Under the pieces are notes generated by a model that saw only the letters and a program-made list of their open reading frames with translations, did no database searches and had not been told where the DNA came from. From Deuterostichococcus epilithicus (taxonomy: Eukaryota > Chlorophyta > Trebouxiophyceae > Prasiolales > Stichococcaceae), in contig JAVTLE010000014.1 of assembly GCA_033439295.1 (NCBI GenBank), positions 2,728,001 through 2,792,000 on the forward strand: a stretch of 64,000 bases of DNA, in the 5' to 3' direction. Shown here piece after piece: positions 31,834-42,000 of the stretch; position 1 is the stretch's first letter, and every line of letters begins with the position of its first letter. Made by a program: the position numbers and the translations under genes.

Positions 31834-32628
31834 ATTGGGCTGGAGACCTTGGATCTGCTGGAATCACAAACCAGCAAATTTCTTGAAGAAATTTGCAATT
31901 GCTATGTGATCGCGCGGCGCATTTCACAGGACAGCATTGGGAGTAATTGGAATGCGTTGTTCGGTGCCATGCTCATCCTAAGACTATCAGACAGCACAAG
32001 TTCATCGCTAGGCACGGTTTCGATCAGGAGCTTGCAAGTTTGAGAGCCATGTAATGGCACCCCTCCTCTTGTGCCTGCCTGCAATTGAATGCGACCCCGA
32101 ACAGTGTTTCCGACTTCCGCTGTCCTACGCAGAAAGGCTACCTTCTCTCATCGCCACTCAGCTCAATTCACTTTCACTGAAGCAAACATTTTACCTTGCG
32201 CGTTGGAGACACTCTTCGTCGTTGCGAGGACACTGTGTAAATGCGAACATGACAGGCGGCCTCCACTTTGCTTGGCAATGCCAAACAATGCACTGCACTT
32301 TGTCAGTCATGTCCGTCAGATGTCTGTCACCAGTTCGAGCGAGTTCCGACATGCCTGTTTGTCAAGCAATTGTCCAGCACAAGAGCCCTCCTGGTTTCTG
32401 GTTTCAAGCGCATCAGCTACATTCGCGCCAGACCTAGTCGTTTCGGCCAATAACTTAGCAGTGCCTGCGCAGCTTGGCAACATTATTCCTGCAACACCGC
32501 TCGGTGCAAATCTCTGCTGGCTACAGCCTGGCAGTTGCAGCAGGGATCATAAAACCAGAGAGTCTTCTGCAACTGTCGGCGCCGCAGTGAAGCCGACCTT
32601 CTAGACCTGCCCTGCGGTGGCGACCAAC
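31834..32628. other. Intergenic, antenna-gene 3' flank and PSMD9 promoter
   Basis: No supported coding sequence. TGTAA at 32050-32054 is a candidate polyadenylation signal for the antenna gene. Confidence 0.45.
32050..32054 (+). terminator. TGTAA polyadenylation motif, LHCA3-type gene
   Basis: 217 bases past the stop codon. The stop codon itself also sits in a TGTAA, which is too early to be the signal. Confidence 0.4.
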
Positions 32629-33229
32629 ATGGTTAGCGCCTCGCCAGAGGACACACAAAACGCGCACACAGCGCAGAAGGCCCAGCTGAAAGCTCTCATG
32701 GCGCAGCGGGAAGTCCTGGAGCAGCAGCTGGCAGTGGCGACCGCGCGGCTGGAGGCTTCTGGCGCGGGGCTGCACGGGCGCCTGGTCGATGATGAGGTGA
32801 GCACGCTGGTCGCGCAATGAGTGCGCAAAGAGGGTCATTCAGTGCGACCTGCGTGCCATGTGCACCTTTAAGCCATCGTCACGTTGTCGTCCTGCCATGC
32901 AGGGCTTCCCGCGTGCTGACGCCTTCGAGATCCGCAGCGACCGGCAGACCGTCTCATGTGAGTATACGGATGATGCAGTGTCGTTACATAATCGTTTGAG
33001 TGCAAGTATCGCAGTGGGAAGAGTGTGTCCGAGGCGTCTGCTGTCGCGGCACGCGCTCAAGACGCACGGCAACATGCTGAGAATGTCTGAAAAGAGGTTG
33101 TCCTTGCGAGCTGTTCAATATTCTGGCGCTGCAGGGCTAACAAATGATCTCAAAGCTGTGAACGACCAGATGGAGGAGGGCCTGCACGCGCTCCATGCAG
33201 CGGCTCGGGCCGCAGCACCCGCTCAGTAA
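32629..33229 (+). CDS. PSMD9: 26S proteasome assembly chaperone PSMD9/Nas2, short form lacking PDZ
   Basis: Chaperone that helps assemble the 19S base with RPT subunits, cytosol and nucleus. Three exons, 32629..32796, 32903..32957, 33135..33229; 105 residues. The N-terminal Nas2 domain is complete: a coiled coil (LKALMAQREVLEQQLAVATA), then GRLVDDEGFPRADAFEIRSD and RQTVSWLTNDLKAVNDQMEE, matching PSMD9 PLVDCEGYPRSDVDLYQVR. Human and yeast proteins are about 210 to 220 residues and end in a PDZ domain. Here the frame stops after HAAARAAAPAQ and no PDZ-like sequence follows in the next 500 bases. Either the alga has a PDZ-less form or a further exon is missed. A TGTAA motif lies 104 bases past the stop. 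Confidence 0.82.
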
Positions 33230-33776
33230 ATTCCGCCATTGCTGCGCGGGTGCCGGCGCGTTGCTGTGCGAGAGCAAGCACAGCAGTGTGACCTCCCCAA
33301 GCGCAGCACGGAAGGCTGCGCTGGCAGACAGGTGTAAAGCGCGGCACAGTGCTTGGGCACGAGTGTGCTGGACCATCGCAGCTTGAAGTCGTCTGCCTAC
33401 CTGAGCTGTCTTGCATTTACCTCGTGTAATCATCAACAGCCAATCGAAGAGGGGTGTGTTAGTGAACATCCTGTGGGTAGTCTGAAGGCTCGTTTTTAGT
33501 TAAAAACCGAAAGCATAAGCAACGGACAAATCAGCCCAACATGGTGCAATCCCCACACACCCAATGGCAACGCGTAAGAAAGCAAGCAACCAGCAAATGA
33601 CAGCAGGAAACTGAGCGTATTTGTATCGACATGACACATGCTGCATGCTGTGCGAGCACGACGTAGCACGCCCGGAGCAGCTGCACGCTGCCGCAATAGA
33701 CAGTGTCCTATCTACAACCTGCCAAACCACAGGCAACACAGGGGAGGGAAAACCAAGAACCTCCATCTCAAGAGGC
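33230..33776. other. Convergent 3' flanks, PSMD9 and F-box gene
   Basis: TGTAA at 33333-33337 and a second one near 33424 may end the PSMD9 transcript. No coding sequence recognised. Confidence 0.45.
33333..33337 (+). terminator. TGTAA polyadenylation motif, PSMD9 gene
   Basis: 104 bases past the stop codon; a second TGTAA lies about 90 bases further on. Confidence 0.45.
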
Positions 33777-35019
33777 TCATGGCAGCAGCTTGGTACATGA
33801 ATACACCACCCATTCGTTCTGCAATATCAGGGACCAATCGACGGGGTTGCGGGAAATCTCCAACGATGGCCTGCACCGTGACCAGAGTAAAGCTTCGATT
33901 TGCTGCTTGCGAAGGCGACAAGTCACGAATGCATCACTGGGAACGAAGTGAAACATGTTGACCTCACCAGTGGCAGACTTTCACGAACTGCCCAGCGCCA
34001 GCCTTGCCGTTCTTCGTCTGCACAAAGGGATCAAGGTGAGTTGCCTTGTTTTTCTCCTAAAGATTTTGATAAATCTTCACAATCAATGGTATTTCAAGGC
34101 GCGGGTGTGACTCAAACCGCCTGCCGCACGATCAAATCCTGGCTGATAAGGCAGAAGACTCACCTTCGTGAACCTCCATCTGCAGCCATGACGCAGCACC
34201 AATTTCAGGAACATTCTTCCGATGCGAGACTTCGTCACGCTTTGTCAGGCGTGTGCACACAGCAACTCTCACCGGTCTTCATGCGGCGAGAAGAAGGGGT
34301 CTCCGGGTTCGCATGTGATGGTGCCGCCAGCGTGGAAGTATCGCTTCATGGTCGGTCCCTCCCCGTTCCAGAACGGATCGTGCTCCACAAAAAATGCGCC
34401 GGCCCCCAATTTGAACCTGCCATCGTCAATGCATATCATATCGTGCACATGTCCATGATGTGTCGAGCACGACCAGCCACGCTCGACAACGCAGGAAGCG
34501 GGTGCAGCAGGAGACCAGACTGACAGCCATACCTGAACTGCCACTGGAATGCACAGAGGTCATCCGCCGAGACCCGCTGCCGCTGCGCGTCTCGCAGGGA
34601 CTGCGCATACGCCTGGGCGTACGTCTGGCTGCCGGACAGGACGTTCTGCTTCGCTGGGACGTACATCTTGTCCTTCCAGAGCTCCTGCACCCCAGATTCT
34701 GATCGTGAGCCCTTGCAGCCGCTGCAGTAAGTGACACCGATCCAGTAAAAACCGCCGGGGTGCGCACCTGGCAGTGCGGCTGCCAGAGCGCCGAGCTGGA
34801 CGCGACGCGCCTCCACGTGCTGCACACGGCGCTGCAGCCTGCCAGCTCCACGGGAGACAGAAAGGCCAGGACACTCTGAAGCGTGTCCCACTGCAGCAGG
34901 ACGGAGCATCCCGCGGCGTCTAAATTTCCATCCCGATCATCTAATTGGACCTCCTGCGACGATGTTTGCCGGCTCAATAGCTGCAGGTGTGACGCCGCGT
35001 CGAGAGCCGGACGCTTCAT
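33777..35019 (-). CDS. F-box protein with conserved plant-type C-terminal domain
   Basis: Likely substrate adaptor of an SCF ubiquitin ligase. Six exons: 34768..35019, 34533..34684, 34273..34416, 34164..34179, 33968..34017, 33777..33870; 235 residues. The F-box is at about residues 44-84: DTLQSVLAFLSPVELAGCSA then CSTWRRVASSSALWQ. The C-terminal domain has ELWKDKMYVP, SLRDAQRQRVSADDL, FFVEHDPFWNGEGPTMKRYF, RWRFTKTKNGKAGAGQF and WPSLEISRNPVDWSLILQNE, the order seen in a family of short plant F-box proteins whose end reads WPxMxxxRxxDWxWxxxNxW. The 16-nt exon (34164..34179) supplies RWRFTK and joins in frame on both sides. The target is unknown. It diverges from the demethylase gene. Confidence 0.8.
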
Positions 35020-35752
35020 GCGGTGACAAATATGTTACGAATACGGTGTTATCTGCTGCCCAGCCACAAGGCCAGCAGAGCAATCCGTGAGGAATTGCGC
35101 GATATGGAGTTGTCCAGCTGGGCCCTCCGGCCTCTTGCCCCCTGCTGGCCTGCTGCTGCCGGTGCTGCGCAATTGCGCGTGTCGGCGTGTGTGACACGGG
35201 TTGACGTCAGCTGGGGAAACTGGGGAGACTACAACAGCATCTATGCTACCAGTTTCCCGCATATATTTGCCATGGGGTCTCGGTTTCGGGGATCTGGGTG
35301 TAGGGCACTGGGCCCGAGCCAGAACAATGCTGTCCGCGACGCATGTCACGCCGCGCTAAGGCTTCGATAAGTCCACACGTGAGCAGGAGGATCCTCGCTG
35401 CGCCAATCGCTGAAGTGCTCGCCGGCTTTCATGTATCCCCGACACACCTGTTCAGCTTCGAAGACTTGAGTGCATATGAGACACACCGGCGTCGGTGTCT
35501 ACGGTCGTCGCCGGAGCATGCAATCGATTCGGATGCTGAGGAGGCACCAGGCATGCTGTTGAGGCCTCGCAAGCAAGATTTGCGAGCTCCTCCCGACGCC
35601 CAGCCAGCACTTGAAGAGAGAGTTTGCACACGGCGGCAGCGGGTCGACTCCGCTCCTGCACGCGGCGGCAATCACTTCAGGGGTAGGAGGTTATCACGCA
35701 TCTCCACAGCATAATTCAAGTTTCACTATGCCATGGCGCGACCCGCGCTCCT
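35020..35752. other. Region between F-box gene and demethylase; possible upstream exon
   Basis: A 123-codon plus-strand frame at 35343..35714 reads like disordered nuclear protein (AYETHRRRCLRSS, AIDSDAEEAP, VCTRRQRVDS). It could be a first exon of the demethylase gene, joined to the AG before position 35776, or a chance frame. No gene is called. Confidence 0.4.
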
Positions 35753-38700
35753 GTGCACGATATGAGCCTGACGCAGAACGTTGTTTCGGGTCCAGATGAC
35801 AGCGGCGCTGCTACCTTAGTAACGCCGCCGGGGGCCACAGCTGAGCAGGCCACATCGCTGTTGAGGCCTGGCGCCGGGCAGAGCTCCTTGGACCTTGACG
35901 CGGGTTTTCGACAGCAGCAGGATGAGCGTGTCGCTAGCCCAATTCTCGGACTCGATGTGCACACTTGCAGCACGCAGCAGCCGCCGCCTGCGGCAGCAGA
36001 GGCCGCTCAGCCTCCTCCGCGGGGTCGCCCGCCCCGTGGCATCGCCGTCAGCCGGAAAGACCTGCAGCCCGCCGGTGTGCGCACGGCTGCCGCCGCAGCG
36101 CCTGATGCAACGGAACTGGAGGGGCGCACGGCTGCAGCCGCGCCGGCGCCCGAGTTGGTCTGCCAGGACCTGAGGGCCAAGGCAAACGAGGGTGCCGCCG
36201 CCGCAGCTGCGGAGGCCGCCGCGCCTGATGCCATGGCGCCGACGGGGCACGCGGCTGCCGCAGCGTTAGTGCCCGTGGGGATCTGCCAGGACGTGATAGC
36301 CGAGGTGCAGGCCCCCCAGGCCGCCCCGGCCAAGGCAGTCAGCGGCCGTCAGCAGCAGCGCGCCGACAGCCGCGACAGCCGCCGCGGCAGCGCCTCAAAA
36401 CAGCCGCGCTCGAGGTCTGGAGGCGCCGCCCGCAGCCGCCCAACCACGCAGGCGGGTCGCCAGGCGGAAAAGCAGCGTCGCAGGGCAGAGCGGCAGGCGC
36501 CGCAGCAGCTGGCTGCCCTCGAAGCTGACGCCGGCGGCGCACTGGGGGCAGGCGCGATGGGGTCGCCCGCGCTGGAGGCTGCTGCCAGCTACCCGCCGCA
36601 GCCGCCTGTTGCACACACTCTGGCGGCGGGCCCGCTGGACAGAGAGGTCGCGCGCCTGCAGCAGGAGTTAGCAGCAAAACGGCAAAGGCTTGCAGCCGAG
36701 CAGGCGGAGCTGGAGGCTCAGGCGCAGGCCAAGCGGGAAGAGCTCGCCGCTGTTGATGCCGAGGAGGCCGCGGTGTATCAGGCTGCTGCCGCCAGGGCTG
36801 AGGCCGCTCGCCAGGGCGCAGCAGCGACGCCGCATGCAGCTGCGCCTGCGTCGCGAACTGCAGCAGCCTCGTCCAGCGGCGATCGCACGGCACATGGCGC
36901 CGGCGACCAGGCGGCATGCGCCGAGACTGCAGGGACAGCACCAGCGCCTGCAGCGGCGAGGACCGAGGTGCCGCAGCCCACATTGCCGGCACCTCATCCA
37001 CAGCAGGCTGCAGGCAGCCTCGGCAGAACGCTGGCAGCTTTGCTTGTGGCGGCGCCAGCAGCTCAGCTCGCCTCTGCAGGCACTGCAGCCTTGGCATCGC
37101 CTCGGCCTACTTCCAGCTGGGCCATGACCCTCTCTTTATCGCCGCGCCGGGAGTCGACCAGGAATGCGGCGCAGAAGGCAGACCGGGCGGCGCAGCAGGC
37201 TGCCAGGGCGGCATCAGCAGCCGGTCGCACCAGCGCATCAGCTGCCGGCTCTGCGCCGGCGGCACCCGCATTGCCCTCCACGCCTGCGGCGGTCAACATG
37301 GCAGCAACGGCGAACACGCCAGTGATAGTGCCAGCTGCGACAGCGCCAGCCACGACAGCCGCCATGCCAGCGACAGCAGTAGCTCCGGCAGTGGCGCCTG
37401 CAGCGTCTCCAAAACCTGCGGCGGCAGACATGGCAGCCACACCTGCGGCGGCAATGGATGCCGCGGCCGCAGCAGAGGAATCGGCACCGGCGACAGCCGT
37501 GACATCCGCGCCTGCGTTGCCTCCAGCCCCTGCAGCTGTGGATGTGGCAGCGCAAGCGGGCACGGCGGCAGAGGCCGCTGCGGCGCTGGACGTCATGGCT
37601 GCCGCAAAAGCATCAGCACTGGCGGCAGCTGCATCAGCAGTCGGGCCACCAGAGCCGCAGGCTTCAGGCGGCGCAGCAGGGCGGCGCTCCCACAAAAGGA
37701 GGCCAACACGCTCCCACAAAGCGAAGCCAAACACAGCGCCCTCCTCCCCGCGCATGAGCGACCTAGTGCACCTCATTGGTTCGCGGCCGTCCGCGGAAAC
37801 TGGCCGCAAGGAGTGGTACGCCAAGCGCGATACCATCCTTGCCGAGCGGGCGGCGGCTGCCAACAGCGCGGCTGCAGCAGGCAGCACTGCGGAGCGGCCT
37901 GCGTCAGCGGCGGGCACGGCGCAAGCAGCGGAGGCAGATGCCTCGTCACTGGCTCTGGCACCAGCTGCAGCCATCCCAGCGGATTTAGGACACTCCACCG
38001 AGGGCCAGGCTGGAGCAGACGGCTTGGCCGCGGAGACCGCGCTGTCCAGGCGCCAGCAGGCGGCGACTTCAGCGGCTGCTCAGCTGGCGGCTCTGAGAGC
38101 GGCGCAGGCCACCCGAGTGGCAGCCGAGGCCGCAGCCAGCATGGCCGCGGCACCTGGCGCCACAGGCAAGCGCTCACAGCGCACGGGACGTGCGTGCCGG
38201 CAGGCGACAGCAGCAGATCAGGCTGGGGGCCAATCAGAGGCCACAGTCCAGGTGCAGGCCGCATGCGCCGCAAGTGGTGCCGCCGCCGATAATGAGTGCC
38301 CGCAACCGGCGCCTGCAGCGCAAGCCTCGGAGTTGGTGGCCGATGATGCACCTGCTGCACCCTCAGCAGCCGCAGGTGTGCTTGCGCCCGCCGTGACATC
38401 TGCCCCGCAGGCCTCGGGCCAGATGGTAGACGCCACAGCGGCAGCGGCGCAAGCGCAGTCGCCGGCGGCGACAGATGGTCGCCCATCGCAGCGTGGGACC
38501 AGGCAGAGCGCGCCGGCTGCGCTTCCGCTAGCGTCAGCCAGGCGGCCGGCGCCTACGCCGGCAGCAGCCATCGCCGCCAACCAGCGAGGGCAATCGCCTG
38601 CCAAAGCCAATCGCAAACGTGCCAGCAGAGGCGCAAACGTTAAAGCGCATGACAGCAAGGTGACGGGCCCACAGCCGAGGGCTTACAAGGCCAGGCCCAC

Positions 38701-39007
38701 CACAGCGCGGCTGGCAGGCATGGCAATCAGGGCCGCAAGCCCTGCTGAGGCCGACGGGGGTGTCGCAGTGGCGGCGCCTGCAGCGGCTGCAGCGGCCGCA
38801 GCGGTGCCGGCCGTGAAAGGCCGGAGGACTGCTGCACGGCAGCCTGCTGCGCCCGAGCAGCCTGCGGCGACGGATGCGGCGATGTCGACAGACGATGCGG
38901 TGCCGCTTGCTGCCGTGGCAGCGCGGCGGCGGGGCGTGGCCGAGGCGCCTGCGTCTGACGTAGCTGGGGCTGGAAGGCCGCAGCAAAAGCTCGCTGCTGC
39001 CACCCAG
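35753..39007 (+). other. 3.26-kb Ala-rich first exon of the demethylase gene
   Basis: Low-complexity coding exon, rich in GCN codons with Gln, Pro and Arg. It includes a heptad-like stretch ([20 protein letters not shown]) and basic patches ([12 protein letters not shown]). It is more than ten times longer than the usual exon in this window. Because of its GC-rich triplets two other frames also stay open for hundreds of codons; the annotated frame is chosen because its donor at 39008 joins in phase through a 43-nt exon to the HMG-box exon. Confidence 0.6.
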
Positions 39008-42000
39008 GTGATGATTGCCGACTTACTGGCGCTGCTGGACGTACAGCCATGTCGGAGGTACCTCCGTCGCTTGTGGGGTCTCACCTCAGGTCCTGCAATG
39101 CCCTGATACTCCAACCTGCCATGTGGCAGTCGGTCTGAGGGGGTTCAATGACAGGTGGCATAATGGGCAAAGCAATGGTGTCTTGTTCAAGCTGAATCAC
39201 ACCATTTGATGGCTGCTATGCACATCGTGCAGGCACAGAGAACTGCAGCGCCACCTCGGCCTGGGCGCCCGGCAGGTACCCTTGTGTGTTGCACAGCATG
39301 TGCATCAGTGTGCTTGACTTTGCAGCATCAAGGGGAAGGGAGCCGCACACTTCTGCATTCCCTTGCTGGATAGTTCTGGCAAAGCTCTTTCCGGCACTGT
39401 TATTTCGACACCATTGGCAGCATTACAAGTCTGTTGCTGCGCTCCACCGCAGGCGGCAACCCCGGGCCGGCGGCGGCCAAGCGGAAATTCTCGGCGCACG
39501 CGGCGGCGCCTGAGCCGAGAAGTGTGCGGCAGAAGCGCCCGGCTGCCAAGGACGTGGCCGGGGACGGCGCCGCAGACGATAGGGAGGGGCAGACCCTGGC
39601 TGACAGGCTGCAGTCATGCGAGCCCTCAACAGTGGCAAAGTTGCCCCGCAAGGGGTGTGCCCCCAGGCAGCCGCCCGTGCCGGCAGGCGGGGCGAGCACC
39701 ACCGCAGCCTCCGCCGCATTGGAGCCGCACACAGCGCAGCCAGGGGCGGCGCAGCCAGGGGCCACCGCGGCAGTCGCCGATGACGAAGCACGCCAGCAGG
39801 ACGGCAGGAAGAAGGAGAAGGAAGCCAAGGCGCCGCGCGCCAAGACCGCCTACCAGTTCTTCAGCGCTGCGCAGAGAGGTGTCTGGCGCCGCCCTAATCA
39901 GCCCTGCACTTGCATGTCAACCGCGCGACACAACGTTCTTGCAGACTTGCATGTCTCTGGCTCTCCTCATCGAAGGACACCACCTTGCATGCAGCTTTAA
40001 GGCTATCAGCGCCTGCTGGCCTGCAGCAGGCGACCTGTTGCCGCACAGATGGTGATTGCGCCCATCTTAAAGAGCGCATGATATTTATGCCCATGCACCT
40101 GCAGGCAAGTTTAAGGACGTGAGCCTGGGCGAGCCGAGCAAGAAGCTGGGCGAGATGTGGAGGGGCATGGGCGAGGTGGAACGAGCGCCCTTCGAGGTAC
40201 ACCACCCCTGCACGACCTGCTTCTGCACATGGGCACTAGCTTGCCACCGGCTGCTGCTTGCCTGAGCTGATGCGCTGAACAGCTAGGCAGGAGGTCCTGA
40301 ATGCAGGCACATCTCCTGCAGTGCTCCCAGACGACGGCGCTGCTGTGCTTCATCAGGCACACTCCTGGCGTCGTATTGGCGCTCGACTGCATCGTGTGCC
40401 AGACTGCATCACGATGAACACAGCATCCCATCAATGCATGCACGCCTGCAGGCGAAGGCGCAGGAGGACCGCGAGCGGGTGGATGCGCTCAAGGCGGAGG
40501 CCGGCGGCGACGGCAAGAAGCTGCACCCCGCCAAGCGGCGGCGGCAGCAGCAGCAGCAGACTGCAAAGGCGCCGACCAAACGCTCGCAGCAGCGGCAGCA
40601 GCAGCAGGCAGCAGAGCGCAGCAACCTGGCGGGGCCCCCCACTCCGGAGCCAGGCGCCCCGCCGTCCGCCGCGCAGCCAGGGGGCGACGCGCCCGCAGGC
40701 AATGAGGCTGCAGCGGTCACTCCTGGGGGCCGGCCCAGCAGGCAGCGGAAGGTCGTGAAGTATGCCGACGGCGGGAGCGGCTCCGACGAGGACGAGGGTT
40801 CCAAGCAGCAGTCGGACGGCGCGGCGGCGGCACGGCCCCGCGCCAGCGGCGGCAGCGGGCGGCGGGCGCTAGGCAAGCGGACCGCAGCGGGCGCCGCTGG
40901 CCCGGCACTCGCCGGCGTGGTGTCGGGTGGCGGGGTCGGCAGAAGCGAGCCTGCGGCGCTGAGGCATGATGCGGGAGGCTCTGGGGGCCCGGACCTGGGC
41001 CGGCACAGGCCCTGCTACTGGCTGGACGGTCGGCCGGCCCCTGCGACGCACCCGATCACAGCGACGCAGGCAAGAGTTGCTTCCCCCGCCAGTCCACGAG
41101 CCACACACGACAGCTGCTCAGGAAGTAGCTGCCAGCCTGATTCAGGCAGCTTGATTCACCTTCAGTGTGCATCTGTGGAATTGGCAGGCCTTCAGCCATG
41201 GTCAGCCACATGCCTGTTTGCTGTGTTCATCGGTGATGCAAACTGAAGCGTGGTGTCCGGGAGCAGGACTGGTTCAGGAATCAGCGGGTGGGCATCGACG
41301 CCATCGTCCGTCGCTGGTCTCCTTCGGAGGTGAAGCAGTGGCTGTGCTTCCATGGCCTCGACAAGCATGCGCCTAATTTCGTTGACGTCACTGGCAAGGT
41401 GCGCGGCCTGGGAAGGGGCAACGATCCGCATGTGCATGCTACTGCCTTTGCATGGCTGTTTGAGACGAGGGGCTGAAGGTATTGGGAAGACGATTTATCG
41501 ACGTCGCGCTCAGCCGCCTCATCCGACCTGGCTTTCCATTGCTCGAACTCTCTTGGGACCTCATCAGACGACTCGAGTGTCGGGGACCGCCTGTAGGATC
41601 GAGGTCCTGGTGTCAAACTAGACCCAAGCCCCCGTGGCCTGTTACTTCTTCTTCTTACTCACTGCTGTAAGTGGTGCAGGAGCTGCTGGAGTGGGCTTCC
41701 ATCAAGCAGGTGGCGGAACTGCGGTCCAAGCTCAAGCCGCGCATCGGCAAGGCCGACCCCGAGGACGTCAACAAGCTGCTCAAGGTCATCAGGGTGAGTG
41801 CTTGGCCAAGAAGCAAAGTCGGTCCTGCTGCAAACGCTGAACAGCTGCTCTTCTGCAGTGTTGATGTGCTGGGGTCCTCAGTCTGACGAGCCTGGGCCAC
41901 AGGCTCTGATGCATGCGACTCGATAACAACTTACACACCCTCGGTGGTATTTCATTGCACCGACACGACTCCTTTGCCTGCAGGTCGCGATCTGCTGCCA

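Noticed and set aside
37063-37998. Antisense Ala-rich open frame of 311 codons
   Set aside because: It mirrors the low-complexity coding sequence on the other strand; GC-rich triplets rarely give stops in antisense.
36916-38292. Long Gly/Ser/Cys-rich open frame of 458 codons overlapping the Ala-rich exon
   Set aside because: It is a shifted reading of GCN/CAG-rich triplets and has no family resemblance; the annotated frame joins in phase to known domains.
40548-40615. CAG-rich stretch that might be an expanded repeat
   Set aside because: It encodes short Gln runs (five residues at most) broken by other codons; no long pure repeat.
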